A stretch of DNA of 64,000 nt from Algibacter amylolyticus (GTDB taxonomy: Bacteria > Bacteroidota > Bacteroidia > Flavobacteriales > Flavobacteriaceae): the NCBI RefSeq assembly GCF_014202225.1, contig NZ_JACHGE010000002.1:1-64000 (forward strand), given 5' to 3'. Positions within the stretch are counted from its first letter, which is position 1. Each line of letters starts with the position of its first letter. This document shows positions 35,756 to 43,874 of this stretch, in pieces. The notes under the pieces were generated by a model. The model was not told the DNA's origin and did not search any database. It saw only the letters and a program-made list of their open reading frames with translations. The position numbers and the translations under genes are program-made.

Positions 35756-36634
35756 TTAGTTTTCTACGCTAGTAATTGAAAACATACCTGTAGTATTAGT
35801 ATCTCCGGTTCCACCAATATTGTCAACAAACCTCATCATTTCTGTTGCAGTATGCGCACTTGGTGTTGCGTTGTTGGTAATATTTTCTGCTGTTACTAAA
35901 GTAATAGTATGAGTATCTCCGCTTAAAAATTTATTAAGATCTGCTTTAATAACAATTTTAGGAGCGCTATTCCCTACAGTTGCCAAAGTTGGAAGGTTTA
36001 ATGTAATATCTCGATATGCATCAACACCTTGAATAAAGCTTTCACCAGTAGTATCATCTGGATCTTCGTCTATCGTGCTACCAGAGTGGAAAGACAATGT
36101 TTTATTATCATTGTCATAAAAACCTTCAATTTTAGTAAAACGGTATCCTGTTCCCCATTCCCAGTGCATTTGCGTGTCGTTCTCGCCAGCTGCTGCATAA
36201 AAGTTAGGGAAACTAACTTCGTCTAGAGTATTTAATGATGTTTTTACACCTAAACCAAATTTTATTTGACTGTAATCAGCAGTAGGAATATCATTTAAAA
36301 CATATTGTAAAGTTTCAGTTTTAGCTTGGTTTATTACAGTAGCACCGTTATCTAAATCGTTAACATTATATGGTATTTCGGTACCATCCTCTTTAATAAG
36401 GCGGATGTTACTTATTACATATTTTAACTCTTCAAAGTGGTGTATTTGTCCTTCGGCAGAAGTATTTGTAGTAGCCTCGGTTGAATTAGCATTACCAAGT
36501 ACTATAGTTTCGTTTCCAAAGGTATTATTAAACTCTAGGGTTACATTGTTAGCTACAGGAGCATCATCATCACTACAAGAAACGATTGCTAATGTGCTAA
36601 GAGATAATAGTAGATACTTTTTAAAATTTTTCAT
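35756..36634 (-). CDS. MbnP-family copper-binding lipoprotein
   Basis: 292 aa, lipobox (LAIVSC) followed by SDDDA, a sign of surface-exposed lipoproteins in this phylum. MbnP features: VTLEFNNTFGNETIVLGN, GQIHHFEELKYVISNIRLIKEDG, YSQIKFGLGV, and MHWEWGTGYRFTKIEGFY with His157, Trp158 and Trp160. A Trp is expected to be converted to kynurenine in the copper-binding form, but which one cannot be told from one sequence. Paired with the di-heme gene downstream and a TonB receptor upstream. Confidence 0.87.
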   Translation of the reverse strand: MKNFKKYLLLSLSTLAIVSCSDDDAPVANNVTLEFNNTFGNETIVLGNANSTEATTNTSAEGQIHHFEELKYVISNIRLIKEDGTEIPYNVNDLDNGATVINQAKTETLQYVLNDIPTADYSQIKFGLGVKTSLNTLDEVSFPNFYAAAGENDTQMHWEWGTGYRFTKIEGFYDNDNKTLSFHSGSTIDEDPDDTTGESFIQGVDAYRDITLNLPTLATVGNSAPKIVIKADLNKFLSGDTHTITLVTAENITNNATPSAHTATEMMRFVDNIGGTGDTNTTGMFSITSVEN

Positions 36635-36664
36635 TTCGATTTTGTTTGTTGTTATTGATTTTGT

Positions 36665-38650
36665 TTAAAAATTTATTTTTAAAGACGTAAAGATGTTACG
36701 TCCCATTCTAGGGATATTTCCCCAATCGGCATAGGTGCTGTAGTATTCGTTTAAAATATTTTCGGCACCTACTTGGAATACTGTTTTGTAACCATCTATG
36801 TAGAAGGTGTAATTTGCCGAAGCATTCCAGTTTGTATAGGAAGGTGTTTGATCTTCGCCATATTCTGGACTGTAATTAATTTGCTTATAATCGCCATTAA
36901 GGGACGTTGAGAATCCGAATTTTTGATATGCATAATGCAAAGACGTTTGGTAGCTTAGCGGACGAATAAACGGTAAATTATTTTTATTGTCATCTAGCCC
37001 TCGAGCATACGTAAGGGTTCCTTTCCAGTGTAAATCCTTTAAAACGGTATATTTACCATTCAATGAAAAGTTAAATAGGGTAGCATTGTCTAAAGACGTG
37101 TAGCCTTTAACACCAACCGATTGATAATTCATAGGACTTCCGGCACTTAAAATTCTTCCTATAATGTAATCTTGTATATAGAAGTAATTTGCCTTTGCCA
37201 AAATGCCACCTTTTTTAGTTTTATAACCTGCACTAGCATTAACCTCATAAGACACCTCGTTTTTTAAATCTGGATTTCCAATGTAATCATAACGGTCAAA
37301 ACTGTTATAAATATAATACCCATAACCTTCAGAAACCGAAGGTGCCCTGTGGCCATATCCACCACCAACTGATAAATTAAATTGGTTGATATCTAGGTTG
37401 TAACCGGCATGTAAACTTGGTAAAAACCGTGTTTTTTCTTGCGATGCACTAGGGTGAAAAATTCGGTTAAACTCAACATATTTTGAATAGTTGTAATTAA
37501 CACCTAAAGCCCCTCCAAAATTTAGTTGACTTTTTTCCGAGATATCATAAGTGTTACTCGTTGAAAGTCCTGCGTATTGTGTGGTAACCCAGGGCCAACT
37601 AAAAGCAAACATAGTACGCTCGCTGCGGTCTTGTGGGTACATACGCATTTCTGCAATAGATAAATTATCATATGCATTTAGCTGTATTTCTGAAGCAAAT
37701 TTTTCTTTTTTAAGATTAATTTTAGAAACCATACCGTAGGTTGTGCTCCAACCAGGCATATCCATATGTACTAAGTTTTCTGGACGTGTGGTATCGTCCA
37801 TATAATGCTCAACTGCGTTAAAATATAATTTAGTGTCCCATACTTTAACAATCCCATTTTCAAAAAACTGTTTGTATGCCACCGAGGTTATAAGGGCTCT
37901 CGATAAAGATAAATCCATTGGAAGCGCAGGGAAACCAACATCTTTCGCTTTATCGAAAATGGCATCGACTCTTAGGGCCGATAAGTCGCTCGTTTTGTAC
38001 GCTAAGCCCAATGATGTATTGAATTTGTCGTACTGCGAGTGGTTAACTTCATCGTTATTTCCATCAGAATAATTTTCTGCTTTTCTATACGATATACTAC
38101 CTTCGGCTACCAGTTTTTCTCCTGAATATGAAGCATTACCAAGGTTAAAGAATTGATTGTTATTAAATTCGAAACCCGTTTGGTAGGCTGCATTCCATTT
38201 TTTACTTAGGCCAAAGGATGTGCTTTTCCTTTTTAAATCGATACTTCCAGCAACAGTAGCGCCATTTAAGCCTCCTGCTTGTCCTGATTGAATATCAATT
38301 TCCGCAAGATTATTGCTTTCAACATACGATGTAACAGGATCCATTTTATCTGTACAAGCTCCAAACACATGCATACCATCAATAGTAATAATAGAACGCT
38401 CTGTACTCATATTATTGAGTAAAGGTTCCCAGGCGTAAGCACCGCGTTTTATAAAGCTAATATTATCAGACGAGGCTAAAAATTCATCAACAGAAACCGC
38501 CATTTTCATTTCGGTTTCAATTTTCTTTTTCTTAGCCGCAATAATCACAATTTCATCCAATTGTACGTCCACACTATCCTGTTGCATTTGTAAATTTTGA
38601 GCGCTCACAAATGTGCCAAACAAAAGTATTAGTACTGTAATTCCTTTCAT
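36665..38650 (-). CDS. TonB-dependent receptor, probably for copper
   Basis: 661 aa from ATG 38650 (MKGITVLILLFGTFVSAQ); a 16-residue upstream extension would overlap the previous gene. Plug domain from ~26, then a 22-strand-type barrel ending LNEYYSTYADWGNIPRMGRNIFTSLKINF. The plug reads MHVFGACTDKMDP with Cys99 and Met103 (CxxxM), the pattern of copper receptors OprC/NosA. His295-Met-Asp-Met298 in an extracellular region could complete a site, although OprC uses HxM. It lacks a SusC-type N-terminal domain. Four bp after the YtkA-like lipoprotein gene. Confidence 0.86.
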   Translation of the reverse strand: MKGITVLILLFGTFVSAQNLQMQQDSVDVQLDEIVIIAAKKKKIETEMKMAVSVDEFLASSDNISFIKRGAYAWEPLLNNMSTERSIITIDGMHVFGACTDKMDPVTSYVESNNLAEIDIQSGQAGGLNGATVAGSIDLKRKSTSFGLSKKWNAAYQTGFEFNNNQFFNLGNASYSGEKLVAEGSISYRKAENYSDGNNDEVNHSQYDKFNTSLGLAYKTSDLSALRVDAIFDKAKDVGFPALPMDLSLSRALITSVAYKQFFENGIVKVWDTKLYFNAVEHYMDDTTRPENLVHMDMPGWSTTYGMVSKINLKKEKFASEIQLNAYDNLSIAEMRMYPQDRSERTMFAFSWPWVTTQYAGLSTSNTYDISEKSQLNFGGALGVNYNYSKYVEFNRIFHPSASQEKTRFLPSLHAGYNLDINQFNLSVGGGYGHRAPSVSEGYGYYIYNSFDRYDYIGNPDLKNEVSYEVNASAGYKTKKGGILAKANYFYIQDYIIGRILSAGSPMNYQSVGVKGYTSLDNATLFNFSLNGKYTVLKDLHWKGTLTYARGLDDNKNNLPFIRPLSYQTSLHYAYQKFGFSTSLNGDYKQINYSPEYGEDQTPSYTNWNASANYTFYIDGYKTVFQVGAENILNEYYSTYADWGNIPRMGRNIFTSLKINF

Positions 38651-38654
38651 TTTT

Positions 38655-39578
38655 TTAGAATAATATATCGATGTGTAATTCACCTTTTTCACCTTCAATT
38701 CCTGGTGTAAACTCTGTTGAAACTTCGGTTCCTTTTATGATGTCATCATTTTCATTTTTTAAAATAAAATTCAAGGTCCAATTGCCTGTCATGGTGTAGT
38801 TAACAACGCCGTAATATAAACCATCACTTTCTTGAGTAAGGTCTTGGTTGTTAGGCGAAGAGTGATTTCCCATAGATGGTTCTGGCATTCTTGGGTCTAA
38901 TAATAACGTATGATTTTTAACCACGCTATACGAGTATTGTGATGCATCAGGAAATGTGCCAGCGTTACTAGTTGGCTTGTTGTATTTGTATATACCTGCA
39001 AGCAAATCGTTTTGTGACACGCTTGGACTTTGTGGGGCTACTAAGGCTATAAAATAGTGTTCGCCATCGTTACCTGTAAAAGCCGTCATGTTTAAATTTA
39101 AATTGTTTTGCTCCGCAATAGTAATAGCAGGATTAACAGTTGTTACTTCACCATTATCAGTAATATCAATGTATATCTCCCAATGTACTGTCGAGTCACT
39201 TTCGCTAGTAAAAACGGCATAGCCAGTATAGTAGCCTTCATTGTCATTATAAACTAAATTATAGGCATGTGGACAAGACGATTTATTGCCATTGGCATCG
39301 GTTATAATAGGTAAAAAGGTTACCTCTGAATTATCCAAACTTTCATTGGTTTGGCTATTGTTAATTTTAAGGTGAATTTCGTTGTATCCTTTATATAACG
39401 TGCCGTTTAAAGCTTCAATTCTAATGGTGTAATTCTCGCTAACTATGGCTGTTACTTCTTCATACTCTATGTATTCGGTAGTTTCGGTAACTAATTCTGC
39501 TTCGTAATCTGTTTTGTCTAGTGTACAAGAAGTAACCACAACAAAAAGTACAAATACAGTAAATTGTATAAGTTTCAT
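38655..39578 (-). CDS. YtkA-like lipoprotein of the copper locus
   Basis: 307 aa, lipobox (VVVTSC). Two immunoglobulin-like beta domains: residues ~45-130 (IRIEALNGTLYKGYNEIHLKI ... SCPHAYNLVYNDNEGYYTGYAVF) and ~225-305 (LLLDPRMPEPSMGNHSSPNNQDLT ... YYGVVNYTMTGNWTLNFIL). The MP..PSMGNHSSP segment resembles the Met/His motif of YtkA and FixH-type proteins, a copper-friendly pattern. Begins the main operon. Metal binding is inferred. Confidence 0.78.
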   Translation of the reverse strand: MKLIQFTVFVLFVVVTSCTLDKTDYEAELVTETTEYIEYEEVTAIVSENYTIRIEALNGTLYKGYNEIHLKINNSQTNESLDNSEVTFLPIITDANGNKSSCPHAYNLVYNDNEGYYTGYAVFTSESDSTVHWEIYIDITDNGEVTTVNPAITIAEQNNLNLNMTAFTGNDGEHYFIALVAPQSPSVSQNDLLAGIYKYNKPTSNAGTFPDASQYSYSVVKNHTLLLDPRMPEPSMGNHSSPNNQDLTQESDGLYYGVVNYTMTGNWTLNFILKNENDDIIKGTEVSTEFTPGIEGEKGELHIDILF

Positions 39579-39618
39579 TGTTTATTGATTTTTATTTAAA
39601 AATGATAGAGGTTGTGCT

Positions 39619-39682
39619 TAACTAAAGTATTCTGTTTAAAGAATTGTGTTTAGTTAGATTTGTACAATTAATATAATTGTAC
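39619..39682. promoter_or_regulatory. Inverted repeats upstream of the copper operon
   Basis: Two structures in front of the lipoprotein gene (start 39578). TAACTAAA (39619-39626) pairs with TTTAGTTA (39649-39656) and encloses ATTCT/AGAAT (39629-39633 / 39640-39644). GTACAATTA (39662-39670) and TAATTGTAC (39674-39682) form a perfect palindrome with an ATA centre. They look like an operator plus a leader hairpin, but no regulator is identified. Nothing else is visible in the gap 39579-39868 apart from the terminator at 39737. Confidence 0.5.
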
Positions 39683-39736
39683 GTTTTACCGCTAAATGAA
39701 ATCATTAAGGGAACGCATTAAACTATGCTTATACAC

Positions 39737-39762
39737 CAAAAACCACCTTATTAGGTGTGCGT
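39737..39762 (-). terminator. Terminator of the small Cys-motif gene
   Basis: On the minus strand CACCT-AATA-AGGTG is followed by GTTTTTGG. The stem is short, so termination may be partial. Confidence 0.6.
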
Positions 39763-39868
39763 TTTTTGCATGTTAAGTAATTATATTCTTATTAATTTTT
39801 AAATTAATAGAATACGATAGTAGTTTACTATTCTGGATTTTTTTTGAGTCCCTTATTTTATGAAGAAA

Positions 39869-40234
39869 CTATGTAAGAGGTGGGTGAAAAATAAAGTTCA
39901 TATAGTGATATTTGTATATCGCATTATATGACACGCTTATTTTTGGATTTTGTTCTTTAAGAATAACAAAATCATAATAATTAATTGTGTTTTGAAAGAA
40001 CACTATAGATTGTTCTGCCGTGATAGAATGACTGTTTTCATTCCCTGTTTCAGAATTTGAAGCTTTAGCTAATTCCTTTTTAAGGTGACATTTACCATTA
40101 CAAGCTAACTCTGGTTTGTCTTGGTTTATACACAGTTCATTTTTAATATAATCGTAAAATGCAGCATATTCCAATACTGGAATTATAGGCTTGACAAGCA
40201 AGAATAAAGCGAATATAAGTGCTGCTGTTTTCAC
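39869..40234 (-). CDS. Small exported Cys-motif protein of the copper locus
   Basis: 121 aa with an N-terminal hydrophobic segment (MKTAALIFALFLLVKPIIPVLEYAAFYDYI). It contains ELCINQDKPELACNGKCHLKKEL, that is C-x9-C-x3-C-H, a likely metal-binding motif. I recall small proteins of this kind next to copper and TonB receptor genes in Flavobacteriia, but no named family. It is first on the strand, about 290 bp before the lipoprotein-TonB-MbnP-MbnH operon. Function unknown; a periplasmic copper carrier is a guess. Confidence 0.75.
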   Translation of the reverse strand: MKTAALIFALFLLVKPIIPVLEYAAFYDYIKNELCINQDKPELACNGKCHLKKELAKASNSETGNENSHSITAEQSIVFFQNTINYYDFVILKEQNPKISVSYNAIYKYHYMNFIFHPPLT

Positions 40235-40315
40235 GGTGCAAAGGTCTTGCTTTTTTTTAAATTTTCCTAATATTAAAATCGTTATTGATGTTAATTAGGA
40301 CGCGGTTTTTATCTT

Positions 40316-41257
40316 TTATTTTTTAGGTAACGGACTTATTATTTTTACATTTTGAAATGCAATAGCGCCTCTAATAATACCAGAAATAACATCTTGCAAA
40401 GCTTCTATAATCTGCATTTTTAATTCGCTTTTATGATACAGTAAACTTACTTCTCTAGCAGGTGTAGGTTCGTTAAAGTAATGTAAATTGGCTTTTTCAG
40501 TTTCATTAATATCTAAAGTATGTAGGTATGGCAATAAAGTCATTCCTAGCCCTTCGTTCGATAATTTTATAAGCGTTTCAATGCTTCCGCTTTCTAATTG
40601 AAAATTATCATCAGGTTGATTTTTAAGTACTTTACATAAGTTAATAACGCCATCTCTAAAACAATGCCCATCTTCTAGTAAAAGCATATCATCTATATCG
40701 AGATCGGTAACATCAATTTTACCATTTGTGTGCAGGCGATGTCCTTTTGGTATGTAATTTACAAATGGTTCAAAATAAAGTACTCGTTCCTTAATGTTGT
40801 CATCCTCTAAAGGTGTTGCAGCAATGGCAGCATCTAAGTGGCCATCTTTAAGTCTTGTTATAATTTCTTCGGTAGTTAGCTCTTCAATTTTAAGTTTTAC
40901 CTTAGGATGTTTTTTAATAAAACTCTTTAAAAACATAGGTAATAAAGTAGGCATAACCGTTGGTATAATTCCTAATTTAAATTCGCCACCAATAAATCCT
41001 TTTTGTTGATCGACGATATCTTGTATGCGGTACGATTCGTTTACAATATTTCTAGCCTGATTTACTATTTTTTTACCAACCTCGGTAAGCTCAATAGGTT
41101 TTTTGCTTCGGTCGAAAATTAAAACATCTAACTGGTCTTCAAGCTTTTGAATTTGCATGCTTAATGTTGGTTGCGTAACAAAGCATTTTTCGGCTGCTTT
41201 AGTAAAGTTTTGGTTTTCGGCAACAGCCAAAACATAGTATAATTGGGTAATAGTCAT
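40316..41257 (-). CDS. oxyR: OxyR, peroxide-sensing LysR regulator
   Basis: 313 aa from ATG 41257 (MTITQLYYVLAVAENQNFTKAAEKCFVTQPTLS, LysR HTH). The in-frame TTG at 41266 is a poorer start. The redox pair is Cys199 and Cys208 in GHCFRDGVINLC, at exactly the E. coli positions, so peroxide sensing by disulfide formation is expected. It is divergent from dps with ~100 bp between them, a usual OxyR target. Confidence 0.96.
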   Translation of the reverse strand: MTITQLYYVLAVAENQNFTKAAEKCFVTQPTLSMQIQKLEDQLDVLIFDRSKKPIELTEVGKKIVNQARNIVNESYRIQDIVDQQKGFIGGEFKLGIIPTVMPTLLPMFLKSFIKKHPKVKLKIEELTTEEIITRLKDGHLDAAIAATPLEDDNIKERVLYFEPFVNYIPKGHRLHTNGKIDVTDLDIDDMLLLEDGHCFRDGVINLCKVLKNQPDDNFQLESGSIETLIKLSNEGLGMTLLPYLHTLDINETEKANLHYFNEPTPAREVSLLYHKSELKMQIIEALQDVISGIIRGAIAFQNVKIISPLPKK

Positions 41258-41305
41258 CAGTATCAATTTAGGCTATAAAAATATAAAAAGTATCAATAAA
41301 ACTTA

Positions 41306-41337
41306 TTGAAACACGTGTTAATTATAAATTAAATTTG
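41306..41337 (+). promoter_or_regulatory. Promoter of dps
   Basis: TTG at 41306-41308, a 21-bp spacer and TAAATTTG at 41330-41337 (perfect TAnnTTTG), 22 bp before the dps start. The upstream TATCAATAAAACTTATTG region between it and oxyR is where OxyR would bind; I did not identify a precise site. Confidence 0.7.
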
Positions 41338-41359
41338 TTGTAAGAAAATAACAAAGATT

Positions 41360-41842
41360 ATGACAACATTAAATAGTATTGGTTTAGATACCAACAAGAC
41401 AAAAGGTTTAGCTGAAGATTTAAATAGTTTATTGGCTAATTTTCAGATTTATTATCAGAATTTAAGAGGTATTCACTGGAATATAAAAGGAAAGCGATTT
41501 TTTGATTTGCATGTTAAATTTGAGGAGTTGTACACAGATGCAAATATGAAGGTAGATGAAATTGCCGAACGTATATTAACTTTAGGTGAAACGCCGTTAC
41601 ATACTTTCGAAGATTATTCGGCTAAGGCAAGAGTTCCTGTTGGAAAAAATATTTCGGAAGATGAAAAAGCAGTACGTTTAATAGTTGAATCGCTTACCGA
41701 GCTTTTAAGTATTGAAAGAGCACTTTTAGAAAAAGCAGGAGATGCAAATGATGAAGGAACAAACTCAATGATGAGTGATTTTATTACTGAACAAGAAAAA
41801 ACTGTTTGGATGATGAAAGCTTGGTTAAATGAAACCGTCTAA
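41360..41842 (+). CDS. dps: Dps-family ferritin-like DNA protection protein
   Basis: 160 aa. Ferroxidase residues are visible in RGIHWNIKG (His) and FFDLHVKFEELYTDANMKVDEIAERI (Asp and Glu). Forms a dodecamer that oxidises and stores Fe(II) using hydrogen peroxide, protecting DNA. Divergent from oxyR. Confidence 0.96.
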   Translation: MTTLNSIGLDTNKTKGLAEDLNSLLANFQIYYQNLRGIHWNIKGKRFFDLHVKFEELYTDANMKVDEIAERILTLGETPLHTFEDYSAKARVPVGKNISEDEKAVRLIVESLTELLSIERALLEKAGDANDEGTNSMMSDFITEQEKTVWMMKAWLNETV

Positions 41843-41888
41843 ATAAATAGTTGGTTTTTACAATTTACAACTTTGATTACTAGCTATT

Positions 41889-41919
41889 AAAGCGATCTTA
41901 TTTTAAGGTCGCTTTTTTT
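41889..41919 (+). terminator. Terminator of dps
   Basis: AAAGCGATCTTA (41889-41900) pairs with TAAGGTCGCTT (41904-41914, one wobble) and a T run follows. Bidirectional use with the convergent response-regulator gene is possible. Confidence 0.85.
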
Positions 41920-41950
41920 ATTGTAAAAAGTTAAAGGGATGAAAGTAGCA

Positions 41951-42664
41951 CTAACAGTTAATTTTTTTGATAAAGTCGTTTTTGTAACTAAAGCCTATTG
42001 GTATCCATTTTTCGTCTATAATTATGCGATTACGTTGTACCGAGTGAATGTGGCTTATGGATACTATGTACGATTTATGAACCCGAATAAAATTGGATAA
42101 CCCCAATTTTTCTTCAAAATTTTTAAGGCTGTTTAAAGTTAAAATAGGTTTTTTGTTTGCTGTATGTATTTTAATATAATCCTTTAAACCTTCAACATAT
42201 TTTATTTCGTTAACATTAATTTTTAAGTTTTCGTATTCCGATTTTACAAAAATATATTCCGGTTCGTTACTTGGTTTTTCAATTATGGTGGGTGTTGGTT
42301 CTACTTTTTCGGTTATTATATTTAATGCTCTTGTTGCTGCTTTTAAAAATCTATGAAAGGGTATTGGTTTTACTAAATAATCTATAGCGTTTAAGTTAAA
42401 ACCTTCAACGGCATAATGTGAATAAGCGGTGGTAAAAATAAAGTGTGGCTTATACTCTAAAGATTTTATAATATCGATTCCCGAAAAATTAGGCATTTCA
42501 ATATCTGTAAATATTAAATCTATTTTTTGTGTATGTAATATGTTGGTAGCCTCGAATCCGTTAGAGCATGTAGCCACTAAATTTAAAAAGGATATTTTTG
42601 AAATAAAATCTTCTAATAACTCTAAAGCGAGTGGTTCGTCATCAATAATAATACAGCTTATCAT
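41951..42664 (-). CDS. LytTR-family response regulator
   Basis: 237 aa. Receiver domain 1-115 (IIIDDEPLALELLEDFI, phospho-acceptor in LIFTDIEMPNFSG, FTTAYSHYAVEGF, YLVKPI) and a C-terminal LytTR DNA-binding domain ~140-237 (FVKSEYENLKINVNEIKYVEGLKDYIKIHT, FIRVHKSYIVSISHI). It overlaps the sensor kinase gene by 4 bp. Targets are unknown; the GTCTAT sites at 44943-45069 are candidates. Confidence 0.95.
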   Translation of the reverse strand: MISCIIIDDEPLALELLEDFISKISFLNLVATCSNGFEATNILHTQKIDLIFTDIEMPNFSGIDIIKSLEYKPHFIFTTAYSHYAVEGFNLNAIDYLVKPIPFHRFLKAATRALNIITEKVEPTPTIIEKPSNEPEYIFVKSEYENLKINVNEIKYVEGLKDYIKIHTANKKPILTLNSLKNFEEKLGLSNFIRVHKSYIVSISHIHSVQRNRIIIDEKWIPIGFSYKNDFIKKINC

Positions 42665-43734
42665 AGGTTTTTTAGTTTTAAAATCAAATTAACTTCGTAA
42701 CTGTTTTGCTCACTTTTAATAGCAATGGTATGTTGGTTGGGGTAGAGGAGATTTAGTCTGTTTTTAATATTTTGCAATCCAACACCAGAGTTTTCTGTTT
42801 TTTGCTGCTGGTGCGATACAGAATTCTGCACATATAGTTTTAACAAGGCGTCCTCAATAGTGATTTTTATTAAAATATTAGTATTGCCTTTAAAATCTGT
42901 TCCGTATTTAAAAGCGTTTTCAATAAATGAAATTAATAGCAAGGGCTCGATACTAAAGTTTAAATTACCATGTATATTAATTTTTACATTGCTAGAATCT
43001 TTTAACCTAAGTAATTGAAGCGACATGTAATTCCTTATATAATCGATTTCTTTTTCTAGAGGCACTAGGTCTTTATTGGCTTCATAAATCATATAACGCA
43101 TTAAATCTGCCAAAATAACAATGGCATTTGCTGTGTTTTTTGATTGTTTATGGGCTAACGAATAAATACTGTTTAGTGAGTTGAATAGAAAATGCGGATT
43201 AAGTTGTGCTTTTAAAAACGATAACTCAGAGTTTACTTTTTGCGATTCAATTTCAATACGTTCCTTTTCAGATTTAAACCATTCTAAACCTAATTTTATA
43301 CTTGTACTTAGTGCGAAAATTAATAATAATAGGCCTCCAGACGGAAAAAAGCCTCTAAAATTGATAAGAAATGGCGATTGATGGTTAGGCCTTAAATTGT
43401 GATTTTCTAGTCTATGAAAATTATTGGGTGGCACAAAATTTGGTTTTGGTAAAATGGTCTCTATTATATATATATAGAACAGGCCAAAAGCAAATAGCAC
43501 AATAAAAAAAAGCGTTGTTTTTTTATTTAATAATAAATGCGGTACTAGTAAACTGTAATTAAGATAAAAGGCAGATATTAAAAGACTAGATCGTATTAAG
43601 AAGTCTTTCGGGATGATACCGATTTTAAAATAAATTTGGCTGCCCATTATAACCAAAAAAATTATCCATATAAGAATATGGATAACTGTTGAAGGTATCT
43701 TTTTAAACTGACTCAATATTAAATATTTGTTCAA
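42661..43734 (-). CDS. LytS-type sensor histidine kinase
   Basis: 357 aa. Four N-terminal membrane helices (to ~150), a short linker coiled coil, then a His_kinase domain with the phospho-acceptor in AQLNPHFLFNSLNSIYSLAHKQ and a GHKL ATPase (FIENAFKYGTDF, GVGLQNIKNRLNLLYP). It partners the LytTR regulator with which it overlaps. The signal is not apparent since there is no extracellular sensor domain. Confidence 0.95.
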   Translation of the reverse strand: MNKYLILSQFKKIPSTVIHILIWIIFLVIMGSQIYFKIGIIPKDFLIRSSLLISAFYLNYSLLVPHLLLNKKTTLFFIVLFAFGLFYIYIIETILPKPNFVPPNNFHRLENHNLRPNHQSPFLINFRGFFPSGGLLLLIFALSTSIKLGLEWFKSEKERIEIESQKVNSELSFLKAQLNPHFLFNSLNSIYSLAHKQSKNTANAIVILADLMRYMIYEANKDLVPLEKEIDYIRNYMSLQLLRLKDSSNVKINIHGNLNFSIEPLLLISFIENAFKYGTDFKGNTNILIKITIEDALLKLYVQNSVSHQQQKTENSGVGLQNIKNRLNLLYPNQHTIAIKSEQNSYEVNLILKLKNL

Positions 43735-43874
43735 AACTAAGGCGCTTTATTCTTAATAAAATGCTAAGAAGTGTTATTGTTTTGATAAAAGAAATAAGGT
43801 TAAACAGGCTTTAATTTATAACACAAATTGTATGTCTAGTTTAACCTTATTATCAACATTAATCAAACCTACTA

